Below are positions 1 to 7,718 of a stretch of 64,000 nucleotides of DNA, one piece after another. A program made the translations under genes and the position numbers. The notes below the pieces were generated by a model. It was given only the letters and a program-made list of their open reading frames with translations, had not been told where the DNA came from and searched no databases. The DNA comes from an uncultured Bacteroidales bacterium. Lineage in GTDB: Bacteria; Bacteroidota; Bacteroidia; Bacteroidales; F082. How positions within the stretch are numbered: position 1 is the first letter of the stretch; every line of letters begins with the position of its first letter. The stretch covers positions 51,612 to 115,611 of the forward strand of contig ONJF01000006.1 in NCBI GenBank assembly GCA_900318085.1. The letters are read 5' to 3'.

Positions 1-1112
1 AAGCCGTCCATCTCGGTGAGCAGTTGGTTCAAAGTGCTCTCACGTTCGTCGTTGCCGCCTGTGATGGCACTCTTGCCGCGGGCACGACCGATGGCGTCAA
101 TCTCATCGATGAAGATGATGCACGGGGCTTTTTGCTTGGCGTTGTTGAACAAGTCGCGGACGCGCGAGGCACCCACGCCGACGAACATCTCCACGAAGTC
201 GGAGCCCGACAGGCTGAAGAAAGGCACGTTAGCCTCGCCTGCCACCGATTTCGCCAAAAGGGTCTTACCCGTTCCAGGAGGGCCTACCAGCAACACGCCC
301 TTCGGAATCTTACCGCCCAGTTTAGTATATTTCTCGGGATTCTTCAGGAAGTCGACGACCTCCATGATCTCCACCTTGGCTTCCTCCAGGCCAGCCACAT
401 CCTTGAACGTGACGTTAACACTGCTACTATTCTTGTCGTAGAGTTGTGCGCGCGACTTGCCGATATTGAAAACCGAGCCGGCACCGCCACCGCCACCCAT
501 ACCGCGACCCATGACACGCATGATGACAATCCAGAAAACCACCAGCAGCAAAAGCGGGACAATCCATCCCAAGATGTCGGTCAACCAGCTCCTGCGAGTA
601 ATGATCTTGATAGGAACGCCTTCATATTCTTCCTGCTGCACTTCTTCTACCACGGCGGATTCCCCAGTCTCTGCATCCACCGTCTCGTTTTTGACGACCT
701 TCTTATGGGCATTGTCTTGGACCTCCTTGACCATGGCATAAAAGATGTCGACATTGGGAATCGTGTAGACATAGCTAGGAGTCGAAGTCGTCCCTTCCGC
801 ATCGGTTTTCACGTTCGGAAAATAATTCGCTAATCCCTTTTGGTTCAGGTAAATCTCGGCGTCTTCCCTATTGATCAAGTCTATCCTTTGGATTTCCTCG
901 TTACGCAACAGCTCTTTCAGCTTGTTCTCGTCGATTTCGGTCTTGGTGACAGACGAATCCCTTCCCCAAAACTGAGCGGCAATCAGGCCCACTGCCAAAA
1001 TTGCATAAATCCAGTACAAAAACCTGCCACGATTTTTCCCGTTCGTGTTACGGTTGGGTTGAGACGGCTGGTTGGGCATTCCGCCCCCGCCGTTGGTCTC
1101 TTTGTTTTCCAT
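1..1112 (-). CDS. ftsH: ATP-dependent zinc metalloprotease FtsH, N-terminal part (cut by window edge)
   Basis: This is the first ~370 codons of the membrane-anchored AAA+ protease that degrades misfolded membrane proteins and regulatory proteins. It begins at ATG 1112; the reading frame is open to base 1, so the C-terminal part and the HEXXH zinc protease domain lie outside the window. Visible are a glycine/asparagine-rich cytoplasmic N-terminus, a first membrane segment at about residues 37-55, a periplasmic domain, a second membrane segment near 177-202, Walker A GPPGTGKT near 277-284 and Walker B with IIFIDEID near 331-339, followed by GRARG. All key ATPase residues seen are intact. rsfS lies 25 bp upstream on the same strand, as is common in Bacteroidetes, so the two are probably cotranscribed. 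Confidence 0.97.
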   Translation of the reverse strand, partial: MENKETNGGGGMPNQPSQPNRNTNGKNRGRFLYWIYAILAVGLIAAQFWGRDSSVTKTEIDENKLKELLRNEEIQRIDLINREDAEIYLNQKGLANYFPNVKTDAEGTTSTPSYVYTIPNVDIFYAMVKEVQDNAHKKVVKNETVDAETGESAVVEEVQQEEYEGVPIKIITRRSWLTDILGWIVPLLLLVVFWIVIMRVMGRGMGGGGGAGSVFNIGKSRAQLYDKNSSSVNVTFKDVAGLEEAKVEIMEVVDFLKNPEKYTKLGGKIPKGVLLVGPPGTGKTLLAKSVAGEANVPFFSLSGSDFVEMFVGVGASRVRDLFNNAKQKAPCIIFIDEIDAIGRARGKSAITGGNDERESTLNQLLTEMDG

Positions 1113-1137
1113 TTGTAAAATGTTGGTTATAAAACGA

Positions 1138-1515
1138 TTAATCTTCGTTCGCCTTCACGATTCTCTCGGCATCGGCCCAAAGCTCCTCGAGTTTGTAATA
1201 GCTTCGTGCCGACTCCAGGAACACATGGACGACGACATCCACGAAGTCAATCAAAATCCATTCCGTATTATCGCGGCCCTCCACATGGTAGGGTTTGCTG
1301 TGCGTCTTCTCGAAGACCAGTTCCTCCACCTTGTCGGCGATGGCGTCGACCTGCGTCTTCGAAGGCGCATGGCAGATGACGAAATAGTCCGTCACAGCGG
1401 TGGTGATTTCCCTCAAGTCGAGGGTGACGATTTCCTTGCCTTTCACGGCTTCCATGGCCTCGATAGTGGCGGCCACGATGGCTTCTACGTTATCGTTCTG
1501 ATGTCTAATTCTCAT
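1138..1515 (-). CDS. rsfS: Ribosome silencing factor RsfS
   Basis: RsfS binds ribosomal protein L14 on the large subunit and blocks subunit joining in stationary phase or starvation. The 125-residue product matches the family's usual size and carries the typical core: an [16 protein letters not shown] segment, a [18 protein letters not shown] segment and a C-terminal YYKLEELW. The open frame extends upstream to a non-ATG codon at 1710, but that extension is translated out of a dispersed palindromic repeat (about 1576-1677) and looks nothing like RsfS; ATG 1515 is therefore the better start. ftsH follows 25 bp downstream. A TAAATTTG box at 1730-1723 on this strand is a possible promoter. Confidence 0.93.
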   Translation of the reverse strand: MRIRHQNDNVEAIVAATIEAMEAVKGKEIVTLDLREITTAVTDYFVICHAPSKTQVDAIADKVEELVFEKTHSKPYHVEGRDNTEWILIDFVDVVVHVFLESARSYYKLEELWADAERIVKANED

Positions 1516-1575
1516 ATACTTTTTGACTTCGGGACTACGAGACTTCGGGACTGGGAACCTCCCGCCTCTTGGCCT

Positions 1576-1677
1576 CATTGCAGGCTTGACCCGTAATCTC
1601 CCAAGCGAAAGGGATACGTCTTCGCAATTGGGAGATGGCGTTCCGCTTTCGCGGAATGACGGTCCCTCCGCCATGAG
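1576..1677. repeat. Dispersed three-hairpin palindromic repeat, copy A
   Basis: Begins CATTGCAGG and ends CCGCCATGAG, with an internal GGAGAT/ATCTCC pair. It is a diverged member of the family described for copy B and lies in the rsfS leader. Confidence 0.75.
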
Positions 1678-1722
1678 GCAATACAGCGTGGACTTGAAGT
1701 CTCGCGTCAATTATTAAGGGTG

Positions 1723-1730
1723 CAAATTTA
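1723..1730 (-). promoter_or_regulatory. Candidate -7 box (TAAATTTG) for rsfS-ftsH
   Basis: Matches TAnnTTTG on the minus strand, upstream of the repeat that fills the rsfS leader. No TTTG is found 19-21 bp further upstream, so only half of the consensus is present. Confidence 0.35.
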
Positions 1731-1771
1731 CGTATTTTTACGTTATCAAGTGGCATTTGACAAAAAAACCG

Positions 1772-1779
1772 TATTTTTG
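1772..1779 (+). promoter_or_regulatory. Candidate -7 box (TATTTTTG) for the KdsC-like gene
   Basis: TATTTTTG fits TAnnTTTG and lies 19 bp before ATG 1799. The nearest TTTG (1756-1759) is only 12 bp upstream, so the -33 element is not convincing. Confidence 0.4.
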
Positions 1780-1798
1780 AGCCTCAAAACGAGCATCC

Positions 1799-2314
1799 AT
1801 GAACGAAATCGACTTCTCCCCCATCACCACCTTCATTTTCGACTACGACGGCGTAATGACCGACGGCACCGTTTTCAGCGACCATGACGGACATCCTTGG
1901 CGTGCCACCAACGTGAAAGACGGCTATGCCTTGCAGCTGGCCTCCAAACTGGGCTACCATGTGGCCGTAATCTCAGGTGCCATCTGCCCCTCTATGGAAG
2001 TCAGGATGAACAGTCTCGGCGTAACCGATGTGTTCACCGGCATCCCCGACAAAGTATTGAAACTCAAGGAATATATGCAGGTGAAAGGCCTAAAGCCCGA
2101 GGAGATTGTTTTCATGGGTGACGACATCCCTGACCTCAATGTGATGAAAGTGGTTGGGCTCCCCGCCTGCCCTGCCGATGCCGTGCCCGAAGTGAAGGCC
2201 GTCAGCAAGTTCGTCAGCGACCGTCCTGGCGGTAAAGGAGCCGTGCGCGACCTCATCGAGCGCGTCCTCAAGGTGCAGGGCAAATGGATGACGGCAGAGG
2301 CTTACGCGTGGTGA
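1799..2314 (+). CDS. kdsC: HAD-family phosphatase, KdsC-like (KDO 8-phosphate phosphatase)
   Basis: A 171-residue single-domain HAD phosphatase without a cap domain. The catalytic loop DYDGVMTDG places the nucleophile at Asp15 and the acid/base at Asp17; a Ser/Gly motif follows in AVISG, and GDDIPD near residues 107-112 supplies the metal-binding acidic pair. Size, the VMTDG variant and the GDDIPDLNVM sequence are those of KdsC, which dephosphorylates 3-deoxy-D-manno-octulosonate 8-phosphate in LPS core synthesis. No other KDO gene is adjacent, so substrate assignment rests on family resemblance; another small phosphosugar is possible. It is transcribed away from rsfS. Confidence 0.85.
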   Translation: MNEIDFSPITTFIFDYDGVMTDGTVFSDHDGHPWRATNVKDGYALQLASKLGYHVAVISGAICPSMEVRMNSLGVTDVFTGIPDKVLKLKEYMQVKGLKPEEIVFMGDDIPDLNVMKVVGLPACPADAVPEVKAVSKFVSDRPGGKGAVRDLIERVLKVQGKWMTAEAYAW

Positions 2315-2387
2315 GAAACAAAGCAATCGTCCCCAGCATCGACGATGCCAGGGACGACTATTATCATTTTTCCATCAGTTCATTAGC

Positions 2388-3098
2388 TTACTCTTCGGGA
2401 GGGCAAAAAGTCGTAACGATGGTTTGCCACATCTCGGGCAGTGCTTCAATTTCATCGGTGGAATACAACACTTTGTCATCAGCATCCTTCAAGGTGTAGC
2501 GGTGCTCAACACCAATCGCACCATACGCTTCGGGATCCAAGACGATGGCGAGGTTTTCATCCATCATAATCATGCTTTTATTCCACTTGTTAAGGTAGAT
2601 GTCGGTCTCACAGTACGAACTGCTACCGCCCTCAATGAAGCTTTTGGTTGCAGGGTGAAGCATGGGGTTTTGGAGCGATGTGCCGCTAACCACTTGGAAC
2701 TGCTGCTCAAATTCGTCCCATACAAACAATGCGTTTAGCGTACGCGAAAAACCAGGCCCGAGGTAGATGTCGGTCTGGCCATCGAAGTTAGCGTCAAGGA
2801 AACGCACCGTGGCTTCGTCGGAGACCAAGCCCGTCTCGTCTTCGATAGTTTGGATTTCCTTACCGTCGTAGAAGATGGTGGCGGTGGTGAAGTCATCGGA
2901 GATCTTCACGGAAAGATGAGGGTCGGTGGTCAGAAACTGGTCAAGGAAAATGAATCCTGACGCATTGGGGTTCACTTGAGCTGCTGTCATATCTAGCTTA
3001 GCAGGAGTTTCCGGTTTGTTGTTGCCGTTGTTGCCGCAGGCCGTAAAGAGGCCCAAGCACAAGGCAAATGCACCAAGTAACAAAGATTTCGTTTTCAT
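2388..3098 (-). CDS. Lipoprotein of unknown function (XAC2610-like)
   Basis: A 236-residue exported protein. A hydrophobic signal ends in a lipobox LFTAC with the lipidated cysteine at residue 21, followed by an Asn/Gly-rich linker. The middle contains RFLDANFDGQTDIYL, a calcium-loop-like DxNxDGxxD motif of the kind found in XAC2610-related and FG-GAP-like exported proteins, and later an aromatic/Cys stretch SSSYCETDIYLNKW. No enzymatic residues are recognisable. It is the most downstream of four same-strand genes for small exported proteins (2388-5125); the 52-bp gap to the next allows cotranscription. Outer membrane or periplasmic localisation is inferred from the lipobox. Confidence 0.75.
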   Translation of the reverse strand: MKTKSLLLGAFALCLGLFTACGNNGNNKPETPAKLDMTAAQVNPNASGFIFLDQFLTTDPHLSVKISDDFTTATIFYDGKEIQTIEDETGLVSDEATVRFLDANFDGQTDIYLGPGFSRTLNALFVWDEFEQQFQVVSGTSLQNPMLHPATKSFIEGGSSSYCETDIYLNKWNKSMIMMDENLAIVLDPEAYGAIGVEHRYTLKDADDKVLYSTDEIEALPEMWQTIVTTFCPPEE

Positions 3099-3150
3099 CG
3101 TCTTTTGATATAAATAGCTTGTTTATTTGTTGGATTGTCTTTCTTAGAGA

Positions 3151-3693
3151 TTATCTCATCCATCCCTCAACGCGGTAGGTTTTGTCCATCAGCTTGGTCG
3201 CCACGCCCGTTTTGGCATCCTTGTGCCAAACCTCGATGCGGGCGGCGTAATAGTCGTCCCAATCGCCTTCGTAGATGGTGAATTGCTGCCCTTCGGCTAT
3301 AGGACCGAAGTCCGTGTGGTTTTTCACTTCCACCGTCGAAGCCTCTTTGAGCCTTGAGGCTGAGAGCTCGATGCCTTCGGTGGCCTCATAGCAGCGCAGA
3401 TACACCTCTCCGTCGGACAAAGCCGGATAGGAGAAGCTGTACAGATAGACACCGCCCTGTACGCCGTTGCGAAGCTGTAGATAGCTTTCGACATTCATAA
3501 TATCGGCGCTAGGTGCAGGAGCGTCTTCCTGCAAGGGAATTTCGTAGGCCATCCCATCTGGAATGGGGTGGTCTTTGCCGAATGAGTCTGACGAGGGTCC
3601 GCATGACGCGAAGAACCCCGCAACGACCAGACAAACGGCAAAGCCGAAGGCGGAAAGCCTCCGGCTATTTGTCGCAAAGATGTTGCTTTTCAT
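3151..3693 (-). CDS. Small lipoprotein, unknown function
   Basis: The ATG at 3693 gives 180 residues; the codons TTG and GTG just upstream could extend it by two. A basic start and hydrophobic core end in lipobox GFFASC with Cys31. The mature protein has a predicted all-beta character with SYPALSDGEVYLRCYE and ends EGWMR. I recognise no family. It sits 14 bp from the stop of the upstream lipoprotein gene (3708), so the two are almost certainly one transcription unit. Confidence 0.7.
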   Translation of the reverse strand: MKSNIFATNSRRLSAFGFAVCLVVAGFFASCGPSSDSFGKDHPIPDGMAYEIPLQEDAPAPSADIMNVESYLQLRNGVQGGVYLYSFSYPALSDGEVYLRCYEATEGIELSASRLKEASTVEVKNHTDFGPIAEGQQFTIYEGDWDDYYAARIEVWHKDAKTGVATKLMDKTYRVEGWMR

Positions 3694-3707
3694 CACCAAT
3701 GGTTTAC

Positions 3708-4343
3708 TTAGTCAGGATAGTTTTCGAAGTAGGTTTCAATTTGATCTCTTAAGCCATCAGAAGCTCTAACAGCATCTTCCTTTGAATAGCCTCTCTCCTC
3801 AAGTTCGTGGATCAATTCCAGCCAGTCGATGGATTTGTAGTACTTGCGGCTTTCCTTGATCTTGTCCCTCATATACTTCTGGGAGCAGTTTCCGACATCG
3901 TCAATCAACCATTCGCCATCAACAAACGAAAGGGAGAGTTCGTCTTTGCCATAATACTCACCTTCCCAAATGACCTTGGCTTTGTTGCCCGTCACTTTCA
4001 CTTCGATAACGGCCTCGAGGGTGCAGAGTTCGCCAGCGAACTCAACCCATTGCCAAGCGCTTGGTCCGTCGCCATCAATACCTTCGGGAAGTGCCAAAGA
4101 CTCTTTAAGCAAATTCCCATATTCATTTGTGAATGAATTATTAAAGGTGTAGACATTGTAGGGGTCGCTATTACAAAGTCTGTCAGCCAGAGTCAAGGAG
4201 CGCTCGCCGATGTATTCCTCTGTGAATTTCTCAGGATACTTGCTGCGATCCGAGTTATCATTCGACTTGTTTTGCTGCCCTGTTTGATTGTTGCATTGGC
4301 ACATCACGAAGGCCAATAATAGTAAAGCTAATACCTTTTTCAT
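3708..4343 (-). CDS. Small lipoprotein, unknown function
   Basis: ATG 4343 starts a typical lipoprotein signal, MKKVLALLLLAFVMCQC, with cysteines at 15 and 17 (either could be lipidated). The open frame extends 16 codons further upstream, but that part has no signal character. The 211-residue product has a Ser/Asn-rich linker after the signal, a central domain with VTGNKAKVIWEGEYYGKDE, and a helical acidic C-terminus containing LEERGYSKEDAVRASDGL, faintly like the helical repeats of Ltp-type surface lipoproteins. Function unknown. Confidence 0.7.
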   Translation of the reverse strand: MKKVLALLLLAFVMCQCNNQTGQQNKSNDNSDRSKYPEKFTEEYIGERSLTLADRLCNSDPYNVYTFNNSFTNEYGNLLKESLALPEGIDGDGPSAWQWVEFAGELCTLEAVIEVKVTGNKAKVIWEGEYYGKDELSLSFVDGEWLIDDVGNCSQKYMRDKIKESRKYYKSIDWLELIHELEERGYSKEDAVRASDGLRDQIETYFENYPD

Positions 4344-4421
4344 AGTTTTATAGATTTTAGAGGTTAAGAATTCAAGTATTAATACCGCCAAAGGGGCTTT
4401 CTAACAATCAACCTAAAGAAA

Positions 4422-4483
4422 GCTCCTACGGAGCATAACTTGTTGGATTATTATTTGTTATTAAACGAAAGCTCCTACGGAGC
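4422..4483. repeat. Pair of identical GCTCCTACGGAGC hairpins
   Basis: GAAAGCTCCTACGGAGCA occurs twice; the palindromic cores GCTCC-TAC-GGAGC lie at 4422-4434 and 4471-4483, 49 bp apart. Both sit in the 164-bp gap between two exported-protein genes. They resemble short dispersed hairpins of Bacteroidetes; the role is unknown. Confidence 0.8.
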
Positions 4484-4507
4484 AATTTTTGGAAATCCCA
4501 TAACATT

Positions 4508-5125
4508 TTATTTTTTATCTTTCAGCGTGAAACCTTTGCCGTTCCAGACCAGCGTTTTCTGGGTGCCGTCGGCGAACAGCACTTTGATGTCCTTACCCTG
4601 GCGAGGCAGAGTGAAGGAAATCTCGCCATGCAGTTCCTCGGTAATTCCGAGCAAGTCCTGATCGATGAAATAGAGCTTCTGGGTGGCATTGTCGTAAGCA
4701 TAGATGTAAACGCCGCTGAATTCGGTGTAGATGGGCTTGCCTTTTTGGCTAGCGACAACGTTTTCGGCGAACAGTTTGTGAAGACCGTCGTCGCAGTTCC
4801 AATAACACATCTCTGTAACGGATTTGAAACCTTCCTCGTCGGGTCCCGATTCAAAGCAGACATATCCGTTCTTGCTGTCAACGGTCACCTTCTCGCCTTT
4901 CGAGAGAGCTTCATTTTTGAGATGTTTTTTCCATATCCCATTCAGATAACTGGCATGTTCGTCCTGTGGGTCAGAGAGATAGCCTGTGACAAAATCCACG
5001 ATGCCAGGGACTTTGTAGGTGGCTACTGCTGGATTCTCCGTCAAGTTCTTGAAAGGGTTTTGAGCCTTTGCACCGAGGCAGCAAAACAGAACCGTTGCGC
5101 AAATGATGATAATACCTTTTTTCAT
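4508..5125 (-). CDS. Secreted protein of unknown function
   Basis: A 205-residue protein with a cleavable signal peptide: MKKG, a hydrophobic core to about residue 18, then AKAQ as a signal peptidase I site, with no lipobox cysteine after it. The mature part contains YLSDPQDEHASYLNGIW, several aromatic strands and ends with a lysine-rich KGFTLKDKK. No motif of a known enzyme is apparent. It is the first gene of the exported-protein group; two GCTCCTACGGAGC hairpins separate it from the next. A TATTTTTG box at 5209-5202 may be its promoter. Confidence 0.7.
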   Translation of the reverse strand: MKKGIIIICATVLFCCLGAKAQNPFKNLTENPAVATYKVPGIVDFVTGYLSDPQDEHASYLNGIWKKHLKNEALSKGEKVTVDSKNGYVCFESGPDEEGFKSVTEMCYWNCDDGLHKLFAENVVASQKGKPIYTEFSGVYIYAYDNATQKLYFIDQDLLGITEELHGEISFTLPRQGKDIKVLFADGTQKTLVWNGKGFTLKDKK

Positions 5126-5201
5126 AATTATGAAGTTTAAACTGTTGATAATGAATCTTTAATTATCGATAATAAGTAATAACAAATTATATCATTGAAT
5201 G

Positions 5202-5209
5202 CAAAAATA
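5202..5209 (-). promoter_or_regulatory. Candidate -7 box (TATTTTTG) for the 4508-5125 gene
   Basis: TAnnTTTG on the minus strand 77 bp before the start codon, in a very AT-rich stretch. No TTTG at 19-21 bp. Confidence 0.35.
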
Positions 5210-5260
5210 AATATTTTTCTTTTTGGACCTAGGGAATTTACAAAAAAAGAGAAAAAAGCC

Positions 5261-7576
5261 TCACTGCACGACTATCTTCCTATTCAGCTCCACGCCGTCC
5301 TCGTCAACGCAACGGAGGCGATAGGTGCCTTTCTCCACGTCGATGGGCATTTGGTGGTTGAGACGGGTCTGCCCCAAGAACTCATCGTTGAGCGTCCAAT
5401 AGATGGTCTTCTGGGGATTGCGATGTGCAATCTCGAAGATGACCTGTTGGCGGTCGCCACGGATACCGACCGGGATCGTCACCTTGGCGTCGCTCTTGGG
5501 ATAGACGAAGGCCATCACATCGTCGGGATGCGCCGTGCCACAGCCCGGATAGAAGGCGGGCATGGGCCGGAACATGGGCGAGTGTTTCTTGTAGAACCAC
5601 TCCATCACAGGCGGCAAGACATAATACACCTCATAGCATTTCTGATCGACGGGATAACAGTCGGGGCGCACCTGATATTGCCGCGTCTCGTCCAAAAACA
5701 CCTTCTTATGATAAGGGCAGACACCCGTTTGGTTCTCCACATTGGGTACACGAATCTTCTTGGTATGCGGACAGTATTCCGACTTGGGGTAGCCCGACTC
5801 GGCACAGACTTCCACCTCGATGCTCTCCATGGTGTTGGCAGGATAGTGATAACTATCGTTGAGTTTGCCGACCACATCGAAAAGTATCGGTGCCGCAACG
5901 CTCACGCCCGTCAGTCCCGGACGGCCTTCACCATCGGAGTTACCCACCCAGACGCCCACCACATAACGGTCGGTGAGACCCACCGCCCAGGCGTCCTTGA
6001 AGCCGAAGCTGGTGCCCGTCTTCCAAGCCACCTGTGCCGAAGAGGAAAAGCCACCCCACCCTATCTGGCTAACAGGGCGCGTCAGACCTTGCATCACGTG
6101 GAAGGTCTCGGCGATGGCCTCGGCAGAGAACGGCGACTCCTTCTCGCTGACTTTCTCATTATAGTCCTCATTCACATGCGCTGCCAACTTCCTACCCATC
6201 TTGGCATAGGCGTTGGAAATGTCGAACAGCGAAGCCTCGGCACCACCCACAATAAGCGACAAGCCATAATGCTCGGCGTCGAAAACGATGCCCTTCAGCG
6301 GCAACTGCTTCAGCAAGCCATGGAAGCGCTGCTGGCCATATTCGCGCAGCAAGTGGACAAAAGGAGCGTTCAGCGAATTCTGCAAGGCCTTGTCGGCAGG
6401 CACGGCACCCCAGTATTCGCCACTATAGTTCTTCGGTGTGAAGCCCGAGAGACTCATCGGGACATCGGGTACCACCATCTCGGGCAGCAGGGTGCCCTCG
6501 TCGAGCATGGCGGCAAAGAGGAATGGCTTCAAGATGCTGCCCGTCGAACGCTGCGCCTTCACCATGTCAACCATGGCGGCATCAGAGGCGTCGCTATTGT
6601 TGCCCACATAGACCACTATTTCATCATTCAGGTAATCCACCACATACACAGCCGCATTGTCGATATTGTTCATCATGTTGGACTCATGGTGACGATGCAT
6701 CACCTCCATCACCGAACGCTGCAGGTTGTAGTCGATGGTCGAGGTGATATGCTCGCCGTGACGATATCTGTCTTGGTCGGAGAGATAATGGTAGGCCAGC
6801 ATCGGCATATCGAAGGGCTTGTCGGGGATGTCTTCCATCATGGCCAGTTCAGCGTCTTCCTCCGATAGTTCGGGGACATGGAAACGCCTCGGTATGTATG
6901 CCTTGGCATCAGGCATGCGTCGTAACAACTCATCACGCTTGTGCTCCAAACGGTCGCGCGAACGTCCAGGGTGTATCAAAGCTGGCGAATTGGGCAGCAC
7001 GGCAAGGGTTGCTGCCTCGCCCCACGACAGGTTGTCGGGCGTGGTATGGAAATAACGCCATGCCGCCGCGTCGATGCCTACCACATTGCCACCGAAAGGC
7101 GCGTTGGCAGCATAGAGATCAAGGATGGACTTCTTGGAATAGTGCAGTTCCAGCCGCATGGCGAGTACCACCTCCCACATTTTCTCGGCATAGGTACGGG
7201 GTGGGTTGTCGCGCGACATGCGCACCACCTGCATCGAGAGGGTGCTGCCGCCACGAACCACCTCGCCCGCTTTCATGTTGTCGATGAACGACTTAACAAA
7301 CGACACGGGGTTGAAGCCTGGATGGAAGAAGAACCAACGGTCTTCATATTCCAGCAGGCAAGCGACATATTTCGGGGAATAGTTGTTGGTGGCGGGGAAA
7401 CGCCACTGTCCGTCGTCGGCAATCTTTGCGCCAAGCAGCTCGCCGTTTTTCGCCGTCAGCACGGTGGAATACGGCTTGTCGAAGCGCGGCACGGGGATGC
7501 ACAAAAAAGCAATGAAAAAGCCCGCAAGAAGCATAAGAATTATCTTTAATGTCTTATGTCTTACGGGCGTTTTCAT
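5261..7576 (-). CDS. pbpC: Penicillin-binding protein 1C (bifunctional peptidoglycan glycosyltransferase/transpeptidase)
   Basis: The 771-residue product has an N-terminal signal-anchor, a GT51 glycosyltransferase domain (catalytic EDRWFFFHPG region and RGGSTLSMQVVRM), a transpeptidase domain with the SILK active-site tetrad near residue 348 and KTGTS near 520, and the C-terminal PBP1C-specific domain (BiPBP_C). It acts at the outer face of the cytoplasmic membrane in peptidoglycan polymerisation. The large alpha-2-macroglobulin gene lies directly upstream on the same strand, an association long known from E. coli pbpC-yfhM and other bacteria, where the pair is thought to protect or repair the wall when attacked by host proteases. 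All catalytic motifs are intact. Confidence 0.96.
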   Translation of the reverse strand: MKTPVRHKTLKIILMLLAGFFIAFLCIPVPRFDKPYSTVLTAKNGELLGAKIADDGQWRFPATNNYSPKYVACLLEYEDRWFFFHPGFNPVSFVKSFIDNMKAGEVVRGGSTLSMQVVRMSRDNPPRTYAEKMWEVVLAMRLELHYSKKSILDLYAANAPFGGNVVGIDAAAWRYFHTTPDNLSWGEAATLAVLPNSPALIHPGRSRDRLEHKRDELLRRMPDAKAYIPRRFHVPELSEEDAELAMMEDIPDKPFDMPMLAYHYLSDQDRYRHGEHITSTIDYNLQRSVMEVMHRHHESNMMNNIDNAAVYVVDYLNDEIVVYVGNNSDASDAAMVDMVKAQRSTGSILKPFLFAAMLDEGTLLPEMVVPDVPMSLSGFTPKNYSGEYWGAVPADKALQNSLNAPFVHLLREYGQQRFHGLLKQLPLKGIVFDAEHYGLSLIVGGAEASLFDISNAYAKMGRKLAAHVNEDYNEKVSEKESPFSAEAIAETFHVMQGLTRPVSQIGWGGFSSSAQVAWKTGTSFGFKDAWAVGLTDRYVVGVWVGNSDGEGRPGLTGVSVAAPILFDVVGKLNDSYHYPANTMESIEVEVCAESGYPKSEYCPHTKKIRVPNVENQTGVCPYHKKVFLDETRQYQVRPDCYPVDQKCYEVYYVLPPVMEWFYKKHSPMFRPMPAFYPGCGTAHPDDVMAFVYPKSDAKVTIPVGIRGDRQQVIFEIAHRNPQKTIYWTLNDEFLGQTRLNHQMPIDVEKGTYRLRCVDEDGVELNRKIVVQ

Positions 7577-7611
7577 CGATACGATTTTCTCTCCGACCCT
7601 CTCTCCTGCGT

Positions 7612-7692
7612 CATTGCGGGCTAGACCCGCAATCTCCTGAATAATGGTCTTGCCTGTTTTCAGGAGATTGCGGATGTCCCTCCGCCATGACG
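7612..7692. repeat. Dispersed three-hairpin palindromic repeat, copy B
   Basis: Between pbpC and the alpha-2-macroglobulin gene. Three successive inverted pairs are visible: TTGCGGG/CCCGCAA, CTCCTGA/TCAGGAG around a short loop, and GCGGA/TCCGC, bounded by TCAT and ATGACG. This layout defines the family. Confidence 0.85.
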
Positions 7693-7718
7693 CCTAAAGA
7701 GAAGGTCTGACGGCATTA

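Noticed and set aside
1138-1710. A 190-residue rsfS product
   Set aside because: The first ~65 residues come from a palindromic repeat, with no RsfS similarity. ATG 1515 is preferred.
5195-6868. Long open frame (557 codons) on the plus strand
   Set aside because: It is opposite pbpC, whose motifs are clear; the frame has His-rich sequence of no family. The same holds for long frames opposite the A2M, bamA, lepA and infB genes.
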